From: Diplonema papillatum | Taxonomy: Eukaryota; Euglenozoa; Diplonemea; Diplonemida; Diplonemidae | Direction: 5' to 3' | DNA length: 64,000 bases | Assembly (NCBI GenBank): GCA_030068145.1 | Contig: JAPJBO010000058.1 | Coordinates: 186,001-250,000 of the forward strand | In this document: piece after piece, positions 23,179-33,564 of the stretch | How the letters are laid out: every line of letters begins with the position of its first letter | Position numbering within the stretch: position 1 is the first letter of the stretch | Notes under the pieces: generated by a model | What the model saw: only the letters and a program-made list of their open reading frames with translations | The model's database searches: none | Told to the model about the DNA's origin: nothing | Position numbers and translations under genes: made by a program

Positions 23179-23512
23179 GCCCACTCGTCCCTTTGTTTCC
23201 CACTGACACTGTTGTAGGCCCACTCGTCCCTTTGTTTCCCACTGACACTGTTGTAGGCCCACTCGTCCCTTTGTTTCCCACTGACACTGTTGTAGGCCCA
23301 CTCGTCCCTTTGTTTCCCACTGACACTGTTGTAGGCCCACTCGTCCCTTTGTTTCCCACTGACACTGTTGTAGGCCCACTCGTCCCTTTGTTTCCCACTG
23401 ACGCTGTTGTAGGCCCACTCGTCCCTTTGTTTCCCACTGACGCTGTTGTAGGCCCACTCGTCCCTTTGTTTCCCACTGACACTGTTGTTGGCCCACTCGT
23501 CCCTTCGTTTCC
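23162..23512. repeat. Minisatellite, 39-bp unit, nine copies
   Basis: The unit (CACTGACACTGTTGTAGGCC and onward) repeats nine times almost without change; units 7 and 8 carry GACGCTG and the last carries GTTGTTGG and CTTCG. It begins exactly at the end of the hAT frame. The length is a multiple of three, and the minus strand is open throughout (13-residue period with [11 protein letters not shown]). Confidence 0.95.
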
Positions 23513-23665
23513 CGTAGCAGGCGTATGGCTTTCTTCGTTCTTTGTCCACCATGCCACCGCTATCCGGTACGACTTCGCTCTGCAGGCAAGCCCTGCACTC
23601 CTTTTCGCAAAGGCTTTTGTCGTATCCTCGTAAGTCTGGTGAAGATGTTGCCGCCTTCGAAAGGT

Positions 23666-24211
23666 TCAGTAGAAATCTTGCTGAGACTTGTGCTCGTTGT
23701 TGTCGGCAGCTTGAAGCTCATTGAGGAAATCTTGCTGAGACTTGTGCTCGTTGTTGTCGGCAGCTTGAAGCTCATTGAGGAAATCTTGCTGAGACTTGTG
23801 CTCGTTGTTGTCGGCAGCTTGAAGCTCATTGAGGAAATCTTGCTGAGACTTGTGCTCGTTGTTGTCGGCAGCTTGAAGCTCATTGAGGAAATCTTGGATG
23901 AGCTTATCGAACAGGACGACCCAATATTCGCAGTTCTCACGAGGCCGGAACTGCTGAACTTTACACGTGCTCTTTAGCAGTAGGACGTCGGAAACATTCT
24001 TTGATGGCATGCACCGCGATGCGCAGAAAATACTGTGGTTACAAGCTGTCTCGTGGCATTCAACCAAGCACGAGGGGCTTGTCTTCCTCCACACACCATC
24101 GCTTCCCTTTCGGATGGAAACCTTCGAAGTCGTAGCTCTCTTGTACTTGTAGGCGGGTTTCGGTGAGACTTGCGCGAAAGGTACAGAGTGCCCTTCTAGT
24201 TGTGTTACCAC
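23666..24211 (-). CDS. Hypothetical protein with 18-residue repeats
   Basis: A 181-codon minus-strand frame has a Cys/His-containing N-terminal part (HETACNHSIFCASRC), then a segment with EYWVVLFDKLIQ, then four copies of an 18-residue repeat (DFLNELQAADNNEHKSQQ) and a stop. The repeat is hydrophilic and possibly helical. The frame is protein-like in composition, but no family is recognised, no introns can be assigned, and the repeat may simply be a minisatellite in an open phase. Another minus-strand frame with 13-residue repeats follows downstream. Confidence 0.3.
   Translation of the reverse strand: MVTQLEGHSVPFAQVSPKPAYKYKRATTSKVSIRKGSDGVWRKTSPSCLVECHETACNHSIFCASRCMPSKNVSDVLLLKSTCKVQQFRPRENCEYWVVLFDKLIQDFLNELQAADNNEHKSQQDFLNELQAADNNEHKSQQDFLNELQAADNNEHKSQQDFLNELQAADNNEHKSQQDFY
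23672..23900. repeat. Minisatellite, 54-bp unit, four copies plus a partial
   Basis: The unit GAAATCTTGCTGAGACTTGT and onward starts at 23672, 23726, 23780 and 23834, with a partial at 23888. The copies are essentially identical, pointing to recent expansion. The unit length is a multiple of three. Confidence 0.95.
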
Positions 24212-24966
24212 GCTCAGCTTTCGACTTCCAACTGTCAGGTCTACCGCGTAGAAACACAGGTTTGTTTCCCGTCAGAAGTAGCCATGTGCCGGCAAACCCG
24301 GACACGATCCGGGCTTGATGAGAAAAAGCATGCCGAAAAACTGAGTCGTCGAAGCACCGGATAGACCACGGCGTTAAAGGACGTCACCGGGTCGCTTAGG
24401 TGGCAACGGGTTAGTCGGCCCGCGATCTGGTTAGGGCGGCGAAAAACTTCTTGAGCGAGCGATTCAGGTAGAAACGCGAAAAATCAGCACCCTTCTGAAC
24501 ATGGTTTCCTCCCCCCGAGGTTTTGTAGTTTTTGCGCGCGCGTGAACATAGGCACAACGGAAAAAAAGCTTCGACCCTAACTAGGACGAGAAGTCCAGCA
24601 GGCTTAGTGTGCCTTTGCTAAGAAGAAAACTGACCGCATAAGGTCCTGTCGCAGGCCCTCAGGATCGACGACATCACAAAAACTTCATTCTTACGCTACG
24701 GACCGGAAGCCAACCTCATTTTCGAACATAGCGATTTAGCCTACTGACAAGTTATGGACGAATTCGCAACACAGCGGTCGTGAAGTCGTAGTGGAAAGAC
24801 AACAGCGTGAACCACGTGGCGGTGCATGGACTCAAGTCTAGCTCGTAGATAAAATAAGTCCTACCCGATTGCCACAAGCACGCTCTACGCTGAGATTCGC
24901 AAACAACAAAAAGTCGGAAGACATAAACCTGTACGCACAGTTGCGTCGGAAACTCAAACCGCCAAC
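24212..24966. other. No recognised gene
   Basis: Nothing supportable beyond short frames. Confidence 0.35.
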
Positions 24967-25130
24967 TCAAACAACTTTTGCCGGTAGAGAATACCTGACG
25001 AAATAAATCAACCGCCTTCAGGTGGGCTAGTTTGACCCTTGCTGTCGTTGCCAGTAACTCGTTGCGGCAAAATAAAAAGCAAGTCTCCGGGCATACGGAC
25101 AAAGTACATCGTGCGCACAACGAGTCATTT
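24967..25130 (+). repeat. Fam-F repeat
   Basis: GCCGGTAGAGAATACC, ATCAACCGCCTTCAGGTGGG, CTAGTTTGACCCTTGCTGTC and a TACATCGTGCGCACAA end align with 39668-39829, where the repeat is inserted in a hAT MITE, and in part with 34360-34400, 16726-16790 and 30360-30400. Confidence 0.6.
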
Positions 25131-25216
25131 TTTAGCGAAGGAAGTGACGTTTCTAGTGTCAACAACCGATGTGCATTTCGCAAGCAAACACGGGCCGGGC
25201 ATTGGGCACGAGCCCT

Positions 25217-27149
25217 TGAGCCAATTCACCTACCCCCCCTGAAAGCGACTTGAGCTCGATTACACTCGATTACGCGTCGATTACACTCGATTACACTCGA
25301 TTACGATCGATTACAATCGATCAACTTTTGGTGAATTGGGGGGGTACTGTAACAATTGATTAAACACACAGCACTCAGCCAATCCTGATTAGCTGATGCA
25401 ACGTGTCTATTATCGAGCCTTCTTCTGGGGCTAAAGATGCTGATAGCACGATCATCGAATATAGAACAAAAAGAAGCATATTCGTCTGAAAAAAAGATGT
25501 AGCCAGGCAGTGCAGCAGGGGACGAGGAAGTTCGGACTGACTTGTGGAAGCAGGTTGTCGAGTGCATAGGGGCTCGGGTACCATTTTCCCGTATTAGCAA
25601 CCTTTGCAATTTAGCGCAGCTAATACTCGAGCCTTTTGGCATTCCCTGCGGGGCAGTTCCAGGCGATATGGCTGTTCGACAAGCGCTTGGCAGACACCCT
25701 GTCCTCGAAGATGTCAAGTTTCTGTTTGTGGGTTCGATCTCCCTGGCGATAACAAGGCGGTTGAAGACGGAGGCTAATCTCACCTTTAGGCGCATGCCAT
25801 TGTCAGACGCTACCGTCTGGCATTGCGCAATTCGTGCCATAGTCGTTGGGGGTATTGGCAAGGGGGTTCAGTGGACACTCATCTGTTGGCTCCTCGTTAC
25901 TGCCCACGTAGGTTCCGGGAGGTCTGCTTGGCTGCACGCGGCTTGTGGTGTTGCTTCGTTCTTGAACTTTTTCTTCGGCTTCATGCGGTTCATCGTCCCG
26001 GCCTGCCCCTGGTACACGACTCGTCTCGTCTCCGTAGCTCGTCTATCCTGCTTCACTTCGTGCTTCCATCGAGCCTACTTGCGCTGTCACATTCCGATGG
26101 GTAGTGCGTCTGCGGGAGGAACCTGGCTGACACACCCTGTCCCTGCGGCCTTCATCGCTGTCTGCTCTCGTGCGCCCACTGTGGGGCATGATTCCGCCTC
26201 GGATCCTCGGTTGTGCTCCTTAGCTGGATTGCTAGCTCGATAAGAAGAGCTGGTGTGTGGGCACAAGCGAATGTGGTTGCGGTTGCGGGCCGGCCGGCGT
26301 GACTGCGAGCAGACAGGCTGCATGCGCGTGGGCCCAATCGCGCCATTCACGCGGTACTCCAAAGGCCTAATCGGGCCGGGCCGGCACATACAGATTGCGA
26401 CAGCGTCTCGGTCTCGTCCCTTACAGCCGGAGCTCGTGGCTCTCCCCAAGCCTCTGGGAAGGTGGCGGAGCTGGGAAGACGCGAGAGAAAACCAAAGTAG
26501 CGGCGGCCGACCTCTGTCTGCAAGCACGTCTCTGGCAGGGCAGTCGGCACCAAACGGAGCACAGTACCTCTTCCAAAGCAGTCGGCTGAAGCGGAGCACA
26601 GTCAATGGGCATTCAGAGAGTGCAAAGCATGTCTCTTGTAGGGCAGTGGGCAGCGGGCTTTGACTTGTTTTGATGTGCTCTCGGGAAAGGTCAGCGCGGT
26701 AGCGATGACCAGGAGATCACATACAGATGGGTGGGGAGAGGCCCTGGGACTAAGGCGTGACTACCCCCGTCCCTGTCCCTCCCAGGGCGCCACCCCGAAT
26801 CTAGCCTGGCTCCACCACGGTGAAGGCCCACACCTGCGGTTTCCGTCCCTCGTATGCTTGTGCCTGGCACTTCTTGGGCCAGAAAGTGGTCAACATGGTC
26901 GCTCATGGGCCAGCCAGGGGTCCACCAGTGGTCGAACCCAAAATACTAGTGTCAATTTCGATCACACTCTACAACGCTCGACTACACTCTACTACACTCT
27001 ACTACACTCGATTACACTCTACTACACTCGATTACACTATATTACACTAGGCCGTCGGCGATGCAGATTATCGCCACAGATTCTTTGCATTCTAACCCCA
27101 AAATATTACACTCGATTACGCTCGATCAGGGGGTGGGTGAATTGGCTCA
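25217..27149. mobile_element. DNA element with 14-bp TIRs and GCCCT duplication (1933 bp)
   Basis: The ends are TGAGCCAATTCACC and GGTGAATTGGCTCA, continuing as imperfect inverted repeats through a C-run to TGA (about 24 bp in all). The five bases GCCCT lie directly outside both ends (25212-25216 and 27150-27154). Both subterminal regions carry tandem decamers of the CGATTACACT/CTACACT kind (25250-25325, 26975-27045, 27105-27126), which is typical of transposase-binding repeats. A 233-codon frame (25542-26243) and an opposing 186-codon frame match no transposase I know. The superfamily is unassigned. Confidence 0.65.
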
Positions 27150-27154
27150 GCCCT

Positions 27155-27356
27155 ACTTTCCCGGTCCTGTAGAGCCGCGAAAGGCTTGAACACAACTTCG
27201 GAACGTCGAAAGAACTGATGAAAATCTTTGTCGACACACCACACTTCAGAAACGTCTTCTGCCTTTTTTTTTTTTTTTTCCCCGTCGAATTTCGGGCCCG
27301 CAACTGAATGGAACCCCCCCAGATAATGGGTAGGTGGGCAGTCGGTTCTTTCTATT
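27155..27356. other. No gene
   Basis: A poly-T run (27265-27280) is the only feature seen. Confidence 0.4.
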
Positions 27357-27440
27357 GAATCCGCACCTGCTTTATAGGAAATCCTCAAAGAGGCCCCAGT
27401 TGCAAAGATTCAAAGGAGCTGTAGCCTATACGAAACACAG
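27357..27440 (+). repeat. Fam-A fragment
   Basis: CACCTGCTTTATAGGAAATC, CAGTTGCAAAGATTCAAAGG and an ACGAAACACAGG block match 35115-35210 and 53046-53135. Confidence 0.65.
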
Positions 27441-28830
27441 GGAAAATCCGAGTTTAGTGCCGACCGTACGCCTTTAACACAATTTTCTCTTAAACTTGTT
27501 GGTGTTGTCCAAATCGCAAAGATAGGAGTTCTGGATGGGTCGGGTACGTATCACAGTTCTGGGGGGGTTTCAAGGCATTGTATGTTTTCGTAATGGGCAG
27601 TGAGCGAATCACAACCATGTGGCACTCAAATGAAAATATAGGGCTTGTAGACTTGGGTATGGACCTGTTTGGGTAACATCATCCGCAGTTGCCTTGTTTC
27701 GCAAATAACGACACCTATTGCGCACTCAGCCCTGGGTAAAACGTACGAAACCTTAAGGCACAAGAATACAGCCAAAATCATCTGCAGAATAGTACGAAAC
27801 CCCTGTCTAGGCAAACCCCCGTTTGAACACTCGTCCCCCTCTAGCCTTCGTCGAAGAAAACTTTCACTCTAAAAAAAAAAAAAAAGAACGCCGTCACAGG
27901 CAACTGACTGAGCGAATATCGCCGGAAACACAAAATCACCGGGCAGCCCCTCGAGTATATACCGCCCGAGTCGCCAAAAGAATCCGGACCCCAACACGGC
28001 CGTCGTGCAGGCCGGAGTAAGGGAGTCACCGTCCCATTTCCTCGAAAAAACGGAGACTTTACACCCCGGATTCCTAAGCGAACTTACACTCCAAAAAACA
28101 CTTGCGATGACTAGACGGGCATAAAACGAGGCTATCGTCGAACCCGGAAGCTTGCGGAACTCTAAAATACTTCGTTCCGTCAAAACCTTAAGATACTCTG
28201 GGAACCCAAACACCCCATTTAAAACACTACAAACGTCGAATAGTCGGCACTAAGCAACAAAGACACCCACACACACACACGCACAAGCACACGTACTGCC
28301 AACTACCGCAGACACGATACGCACACTAGTGTACGATACCTTAAAGGAACCTTTACGACAATGGTCACCCGGAGACTTATAAAACCCCGGATCTCTAACG
28401 AACTTACACTTCAAAAAGGGTGATCCCGATAGAGTGACGCACGCCTACCCCTCGAATGGAAACGTTACCCCTCCCCCTCCCCAACTGAACCGTAAGCTTT
28501 GGAATACCGTTCGAACCCTCAAATACGCTGAAAAAGCAAGTGATCCACTTCTGACGACACTCTCGTCGAGAAATACACTGAAAGCCAAGTGATTCACTTT
28601 TGACGACACTACCTAGCGCGCGAGTATTCTCGGATGTGATTCCACAGTAGACATCGGTCCTTGCGACCTTTCAAGTTCCCAAAGTAAAAAAAAAGAAAAC
28701 TCTGAAAATCTTTTGTTAGCAGGACTACGTCGCGGTGCATTGATTCTCGCCATGTAGTGAGCTCGGGGGTTTATCTGCATCTTCTCACTCTACACAGCAC
28801 CGAGAAAGCAGAGGAATACAGGACAAAAGA
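27441..28830. other. No gene; three 'CTCTAAAA'-type tails
   Basis: Copies of the AACTTTCACTCTAAAA tail occur at about 27858-27873 (with poly-A), 28078-28096 and 28399-28416. The latter two follow ACTTTACACCCCGG/ACTTATAAAACCCCGG, a pairing that is also seen at 53490-53530. A short AC repeat is at 28268-28284. Confidence 0.5.
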
Positions 28831-28899
28831 CCAACCGGATGCTTAAACAAATCCCGTTTGCTGTCTTTCTTTCCTTCTTTCTTGCCGCTTCACAAAGCG

Positions 28900-29460
28900 C
28901 CATTCTTGCGATACCTCCATATCAGTATGGTCCTTTAATGCGACATGCTGCCCTCAGCCCGCAGCATTATTTCCTCAACCGTTGTGCACACGGCAACCAT
29001 GTCCACTGCGCTCTGCGGAGTTCGTTTCGCACATTTTTGTTTATTATTATGCGTACGTGTGCACACCCTGTTTTAAGTTATTTAGCACAGCACGCGGCCA
29101 TCCGACGCTCTTTGATATAGACAAGCAAGCTCGTCACCATACAGCAACATGACAAGTCTGTGGTCTTGCGCGTCGCAATCTCAAGCAGGCGGGTGCCCTG
29201 ACGGGCACCCGCCCTGCTTCTCAAGCACGGCTGTAGGTTGTACGGGCCTTTTCCTGAGATGGGGTTTCCCGTGCTCTCGTAGCATGGGTGAACCTGGCTG
29301 TGCCGAGCTACGAACCGCCGCCACTCAGATTCGCGCTGATGATGGTTCGCCTTATGCGCTCGTGGCCTGCGGGGCGGCACCGAAACACGGCCAGATGGGA
29401 CCGGCGCACATATCCATTCCAAGCATGTTCTTGACCCACAAAGTAGCGAACGAGAATTGT
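28900..29460 (+). repeat. Fam-B pieces
   Basis: ACATGCTGCCCTCAGCCCGC (28942-28961) and a longer block at 29240-29450 with CGAGCTACGAACCGCCGCCA, CGCGCTGATGATGGTTCGCC and CCATTCCAAGCATGTTCTTG. The open frames here are not conserved between copies. Confidence 0.6.
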
Positions 29461-29944
29461 TAACATCAGCCGCATCCACCCCACGAGAAAACTCCACGTA
29501 GTTTTCCGTTTTCATTTTTCGTCCTCGCGGTGTCCGGGTTTTCAATGACCCGGGCGTCGCGGAGGACACCGAAAGGCGGCATAAAGACGCGGATGGGTGA
29601 CCCTTGGCATCACGTAACGTAGCAGCCACGAAGTTTGCATGGACGGGCGGGTTGACGGAGCCCAGTGAAAAGGCAATGCAGTGGGCCACCGGCTTACGTG
29701 CGAGATCACGGCACTCAGAGATACGATGACGACAGCTCTTCCCAACCCTGTGGAAAGCCACTCACCACAAGCATGTACTAAGCTAAAACATCGCAACCAA
29801 ACGAAACGTCGGAAGACGGCAAGATGTACACCCATATACGGAATCGTCGGAAGTACAAAAAGAATTGTCAACCAACGTAAGGCAGCAAAAAGGACGATAG
29901 GACCCGAGACAGGGAGTGAGAGAGAGAGTGAACACATCAAACAA

Positions 29945-30060
29945 GTCAAAGGGTGTGGGCCTCCACCGTCAGGTGGGCCAGGCTAGATTCGGAGTGGCTC
30001 CCTGGGCGGGGTTGTCACGCCTTAGCAGTCCCAGGGCCTCTCCCCTTCCACCTATATGTG
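29945..30060 (-). repeat. Inverted relative of 26695-26835
   Basis: CCAGGCTAGATTCGG..GGCTCCCTGGGCGGG and CCCAGGGCCTCTCCCCT, read in reverse, match GGGGAGAGGCCCTGGG to TAGCCTGG inside the 25217-27149 element. Confidence 0.6.
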
Positions 30061-30609
30061 TTCTCGCTGCCATCGCTACCGCGCTGACAATTCCGAGAGA
30101 GACAGAGACAGTCGAAAGACAACACATCAACCCCGGCTGATTGTCGGCAACGCAAGAAAGAAGCCGAAAACGGAGACCAAGGGAGCTGCCGGAACGGCAA
30201 CGAGAACCTGCCACCAAGGAGCAAAGCATACTTCCAAGCTGGCCGTCAGCGAGAACAGAGAATAATCGACGCAAAGAGGGAAAAACAGTATCAGTCTTCG
30301 AACCCAGGCCAATTCCCGGACGGTAGAGACCTACCGTTGAAGGAACCAGCCACGCCTGGGCGTGATTATCTGACAGTCTGGCACTTGCTGTTGACAAGGA
30401 GAAAGGAAAAGAAGAAAATAATTGCACCATCTGGAGGATGGACGTTTTCTGTTTTCGTTTCTTATACGTTTCTTGACCAAATACCGGCAATTATAAGAAT
30501 AGAAGCAGCCTACCGAGAACAACCAAGCCTGCGCCAGAAAGAAAGCGAACTGTCTACAACGAAATGCATTGGGCTGTCAGAGTTGTTGGTCAGAAGAAAA
30601 AAGGAAGCT

Positions 30610-30800
30610 CGCTTCGGGACAATGGCGCAACTGTGGTCAACCGCATGCAAGGTTCAATTCGAATATCGCAGTGTCACAAACCCGTCCCTTCTGTTGCGAA
30701 CCGTAGCGCCAAGCCCAAAGGTACGCCACCCCCCTTCCTGCTTGTTGTATGCTGCAGCCGCTTCACCCAAAGGTCGGCGGCTATGGTACCAACCAGGCAG
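30610..30800 (+). repeat. Fam-E relative
   Basis: GTGGTCAACCGCATGCAAGG and CACAAACCCGTCCCTTCTG parallel 20160-20240 and the inverse of 41985-42080. A Fam-F trace precedes it at 30366-30400. Confidence 0.45.
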
Positions 30801-30872
30801 CAAGTGAAAAAGAGAGTGGATCGAACTTGAAAAACGTGATGAATGCGGGAGTGAGGCGTGTCACGACGCGGC

Positions 30873-31524
30873 ACGCGACCCTTCCGTTGTCCCATGCCAT
30901 ACTTCAAGCTTTCATCTACATCCCGTGTCTTCACCTGGGTAGGGCGTCACGCACTGAGTAGCTTTGTGTTCGAGGGTTTTAACCCTGGAACCGGATCCAT
31001 CAAAGAGCGGGGTTAAGAGTTGGCATTGTGACCCACTTTGGCGTGTCGAGGCGCTCCAAAGCCCGAATACCTGCGATGGCTTCTTCGTTTGCATGATAAT
31101 ACCAGGACCCGTCTGCCCGGCGCGACGTCACTGATCGAGCGAACTCTGCGCGAGCCCGTGCCCCGAAAGAATTTCACTCAAACAGTTCCTGTTTCACAAA
31201 AAAAAAAAAAAAAAAAAAAACTATCTGCATCAATGCAAAAAATCCCGGACGAAAAAAAAAAAAAAAAAAACTATGGACGATTTTGGGGCAGGATTTTCTG
31301 CTGTTTTCTTTTTATCGTTCCATCGCTCCCGATTTTTGGACCTGGCGCCGGGGACGCGACCCTTCCGTTGTCCCATGCCATACTTCAAGCCTTCATCTAC
31401 ATCCCGTGTCTTCAACTGGGTAGGGCGTCACGCACTGAGTAGCTTTGTGTTCGAGGGTTTTAACCCTGGAACCGGATCCATCAAAGAGCGGGGTTAAGAG
31501 TTGGCATTGTGACCCACTTTGGCG
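30873..31524. mobile_element. TRIM-like unit with 171-bp direct repeats
   Basis: Two near-identical 171-bp segments (30873-31043 and 31354-31524, both starting ACGCGACCCTTCCGTTGTCC) enclose about 310 bp that includes two long A runs (31199-31220, 31252-31270). The size fits a terminal-repeat retrotransposon in miniature. However, the repeats do not begin TG or end CA, no target duplication is seen and no convincing primer-binding site is present. A local segmental duplication is the alternative. Confidence 0.45.
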
Positions 31525-31639
31525 GGATTATCCTGCATGGTTAAAAAAGAGTTCTTCACCAAAAAGAATATTCTCAAAACAGGCCGGTTAAAAAAGGTCG
31601 GAGCAGATGGATCGAGACAAGGACTGGTACAAATTGGCT

Positions 31640-31720
31640 CGAGCGGGCGCAAATTATCTTTTAGCCGCATGCAATGTGTGAGGGACCTGAACCGCCCAAG
31701 CAGGACCTTGATTTGGCGAC
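31640..31720 (-). repeat. Fam-I, diverged copy
   Basis: ATGTGTGAGGGACCTGAACC and GCAGGACCTTGAT mirror the other two copies (19905-19990 and 58362-58456). Confidence 0.45.
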
Positions 31721-32294
31721 AGGCCTGGTGGAGAGCGTAGTGAGCCACCGCACTGTGGGGGCTTTCCACTGCGTTTCAATCAGGCACGTAGTCCTAAAGA
31801 CGGGAGCAAGATGGGCGACGAGAAAGAAGCACCGAACAAAAAATGTTGCCAGCAAACAAGTACGCAGTGGCGCAGCCAATGGAGTGCCACCTCAACTCCC
31901 CCAAGGCAAATTCGCACACCGCTAGCGCGCGCCTACTGAAGCCCTAACTTATTTTGTACCAGGCTTCTTATTGCTTTCGACGCCCCCCTAGAACAGCCTC
32001 TTGAAACGTTTCGCGACCTTTTTGGCCACCCTCCGCCAAGTTTCCATTTCCCACCCGCCCACGCCCGCCTTCGCACTCAACAACTGTCACCCGGAGCAGA
32101 GATTTATATAGCCCCCTCAGTTTGAAGTGGCTCCTCACAGTGCTCCCGCGAGAGGAAAAAAGCCGGCTACGTGTACTTTCACTGCAGGGTTCCCCACGAC
32201 TGCATGCCTGAGTGCGAAAACCCCAGTTCTACCACTTTCAAGCGCCGGAAAACCACTGTCAAGTCTTAACAACCAGGAGTACAAAAAAAGAAAA
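31721..32294. other. No recognised gene
   Basis: Nothing supportable; the long frame beginning near 32127 is created by the 11-bp array. Confidence 0.4.
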
Positions 32295-32690
32295 CAGCAC
32301 ACTATCAGCACACTATCAGCACACTATCAGCACACTATCAGCACACTATCAGCACACTATCAGCACACTATCAGCACACTATCAGCACACTATCAGCACA
32401 CTATCAGCACACTATCAGCACACTATCAGCACACTATCAGCACACTATCAGCACACTATCAGCACACTATCAGCACACTATCAGCACACTATCAGCACAC
32501 TATCAGCACACTATCAGCACACTATCAGCACACTATCAGCACACTATCAGCACACTATCAGCACACTATCAGCACACTATCAGCACACTATCAGCACACT
32601 ATCAGCACACTATCAGCACACTATCAGCACACTATCAGCACACTATCAGCACACTATCAGCACACTATCAGCACACTATCAGCACACTAT
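32295..32690. repeat. Minisatellite, 11-bp unit CAGCACACTAT, 36 copies
   Basis: 396 bp make exactly 36 units with no substitution seen by eye. All three forward frames are open through it because 11 is not a multiple of three. The predicted peptide (TISTLSAHYQH repeated) is therefore an artefact of the array rather than a protein. Confidence 0.97.
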
Positions 32691-32780
32691 TCGGAAAAAA
32701 GCAGCGATGGACTCCCTTTGCCCGGTCCGTCGTCACCTTGTTCCGCCACAACGTATGGTCGCCGACTGTGTCCTTCCGGA

Positions 32781-32850
32781 TGTAGTGTTCTCCCCCTCTA
32801 GCCTCCGTCGAACTAAGCACGAGGCAGTCCCTGGAGTATTTTCTTTTCTT
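32781..32850 (+). repeat. Fam-A fragment
   Basis: TCTCCCCCTCTAGCCTCCGT, CACGAGGCAGTCCCTGGAGT and TATTTTCTTTTC match 39242-39300 and 53200-53252. LINE copy 2 is inserted at or near its end. Confidence 0.6.
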
Positions 32851-32862
32851 CAAGTTCCCGGC

Positions 32863-33122
32863 GCCGCTCAAGCGGCTACCTTAAGTCACTTGTTTGTTTG
32901 TAAAGATTGCCCCGTTCTTCCCCCTGACTTGTTCCCGGATTAGGACGACAAATACTGCTACTGCATCGGACGTGAAGCGCGCACCGGAGACAAACAGTAC
33001 GCGGGGCAAGAAGCGACTGAAGCATGACACGACGCGTGCAAAAGAGGTAGTCTGTTGCGGCTTGTGCAGTCTATCGTCGCAACATTGTTGCTGCATGACA
33101 AGTTCAAACTACTACTACACTA
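32863..33122 (+). mobile_element. LINE copy 2, chimeric 3' end insertion (260 bp)
   Basis: CAAGTTCCCGGC stands at 32851-32862 and again at 33123-33134, a 12-bp target duplication of the same length as that of LINE copy 1. The first part (to about 32965) is the LINE 3' end, with CTCAAGCGGC, TTTGTAAAGATTGC and TTGTTCCCGGATT. The rest (about 32966-33122) is not in LINE copy 1; it matches the inverse of 56700-56850 and ends in ACTACTACTACACTA. Confidence 0.65.
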
Positions 33123-33564
33123 CAAGTTCCCGGCAACCGGAAACTAAACGACGTGCTCAAGCCCCCAGTTTCGTTAATAGAGTAGCGGGACCGGTTAGCA
33201 TTAGTGGTCAAGAAACGTGACTTAGGGTGGTATCGTGGTAGAACTGAGCACTTAATCAGCATCAAGGCTTTTTTACAAAACGGGGTTTCCGTTGTGAGAC
33301 CAGTATGAAAAGTGCCGTCCAAAAATTAAAGCATTTGTATACAATCGGGAATGCGTGCGACGTGCGCTCGTTTTTTCCCCAGCAGACACGAAATGGAAGG
33401 ATCGGTGATGAAATCATCAACACCACCGGCCCTGAAAAGGTTGACCCCCACTTCGCAGGTAAATAGCCATCCTCTACCATGGTGCACTGCAGAACTGCGA
33501 TGGCGGGTACTACAGCAGAGATGCCGCAAATTCTACAGTGTGCGAAAACCTGGGATACGTATCC

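Noticed and set aside
25542-26243. 233-codon frame as a transposase of the 25217-27149 element
   Set aside because: No DDE/D or other transposase motif could be recognised and part of it overlaps a Fam-C-like stretch, so it is only mentioned under the element.
32295-32690. CRISPR-like array
   Set aside because: The 11-bp units are head-to-tail with no spacers; the 70-, 54- and 39-bp arrays likewise have no variable spacers.
32127-32943. Two frames of 224 and 243 codons with TISTLSAHYQH repeats
   Set aside because: Produced by the 11-bp array, which is open in every forward frame.
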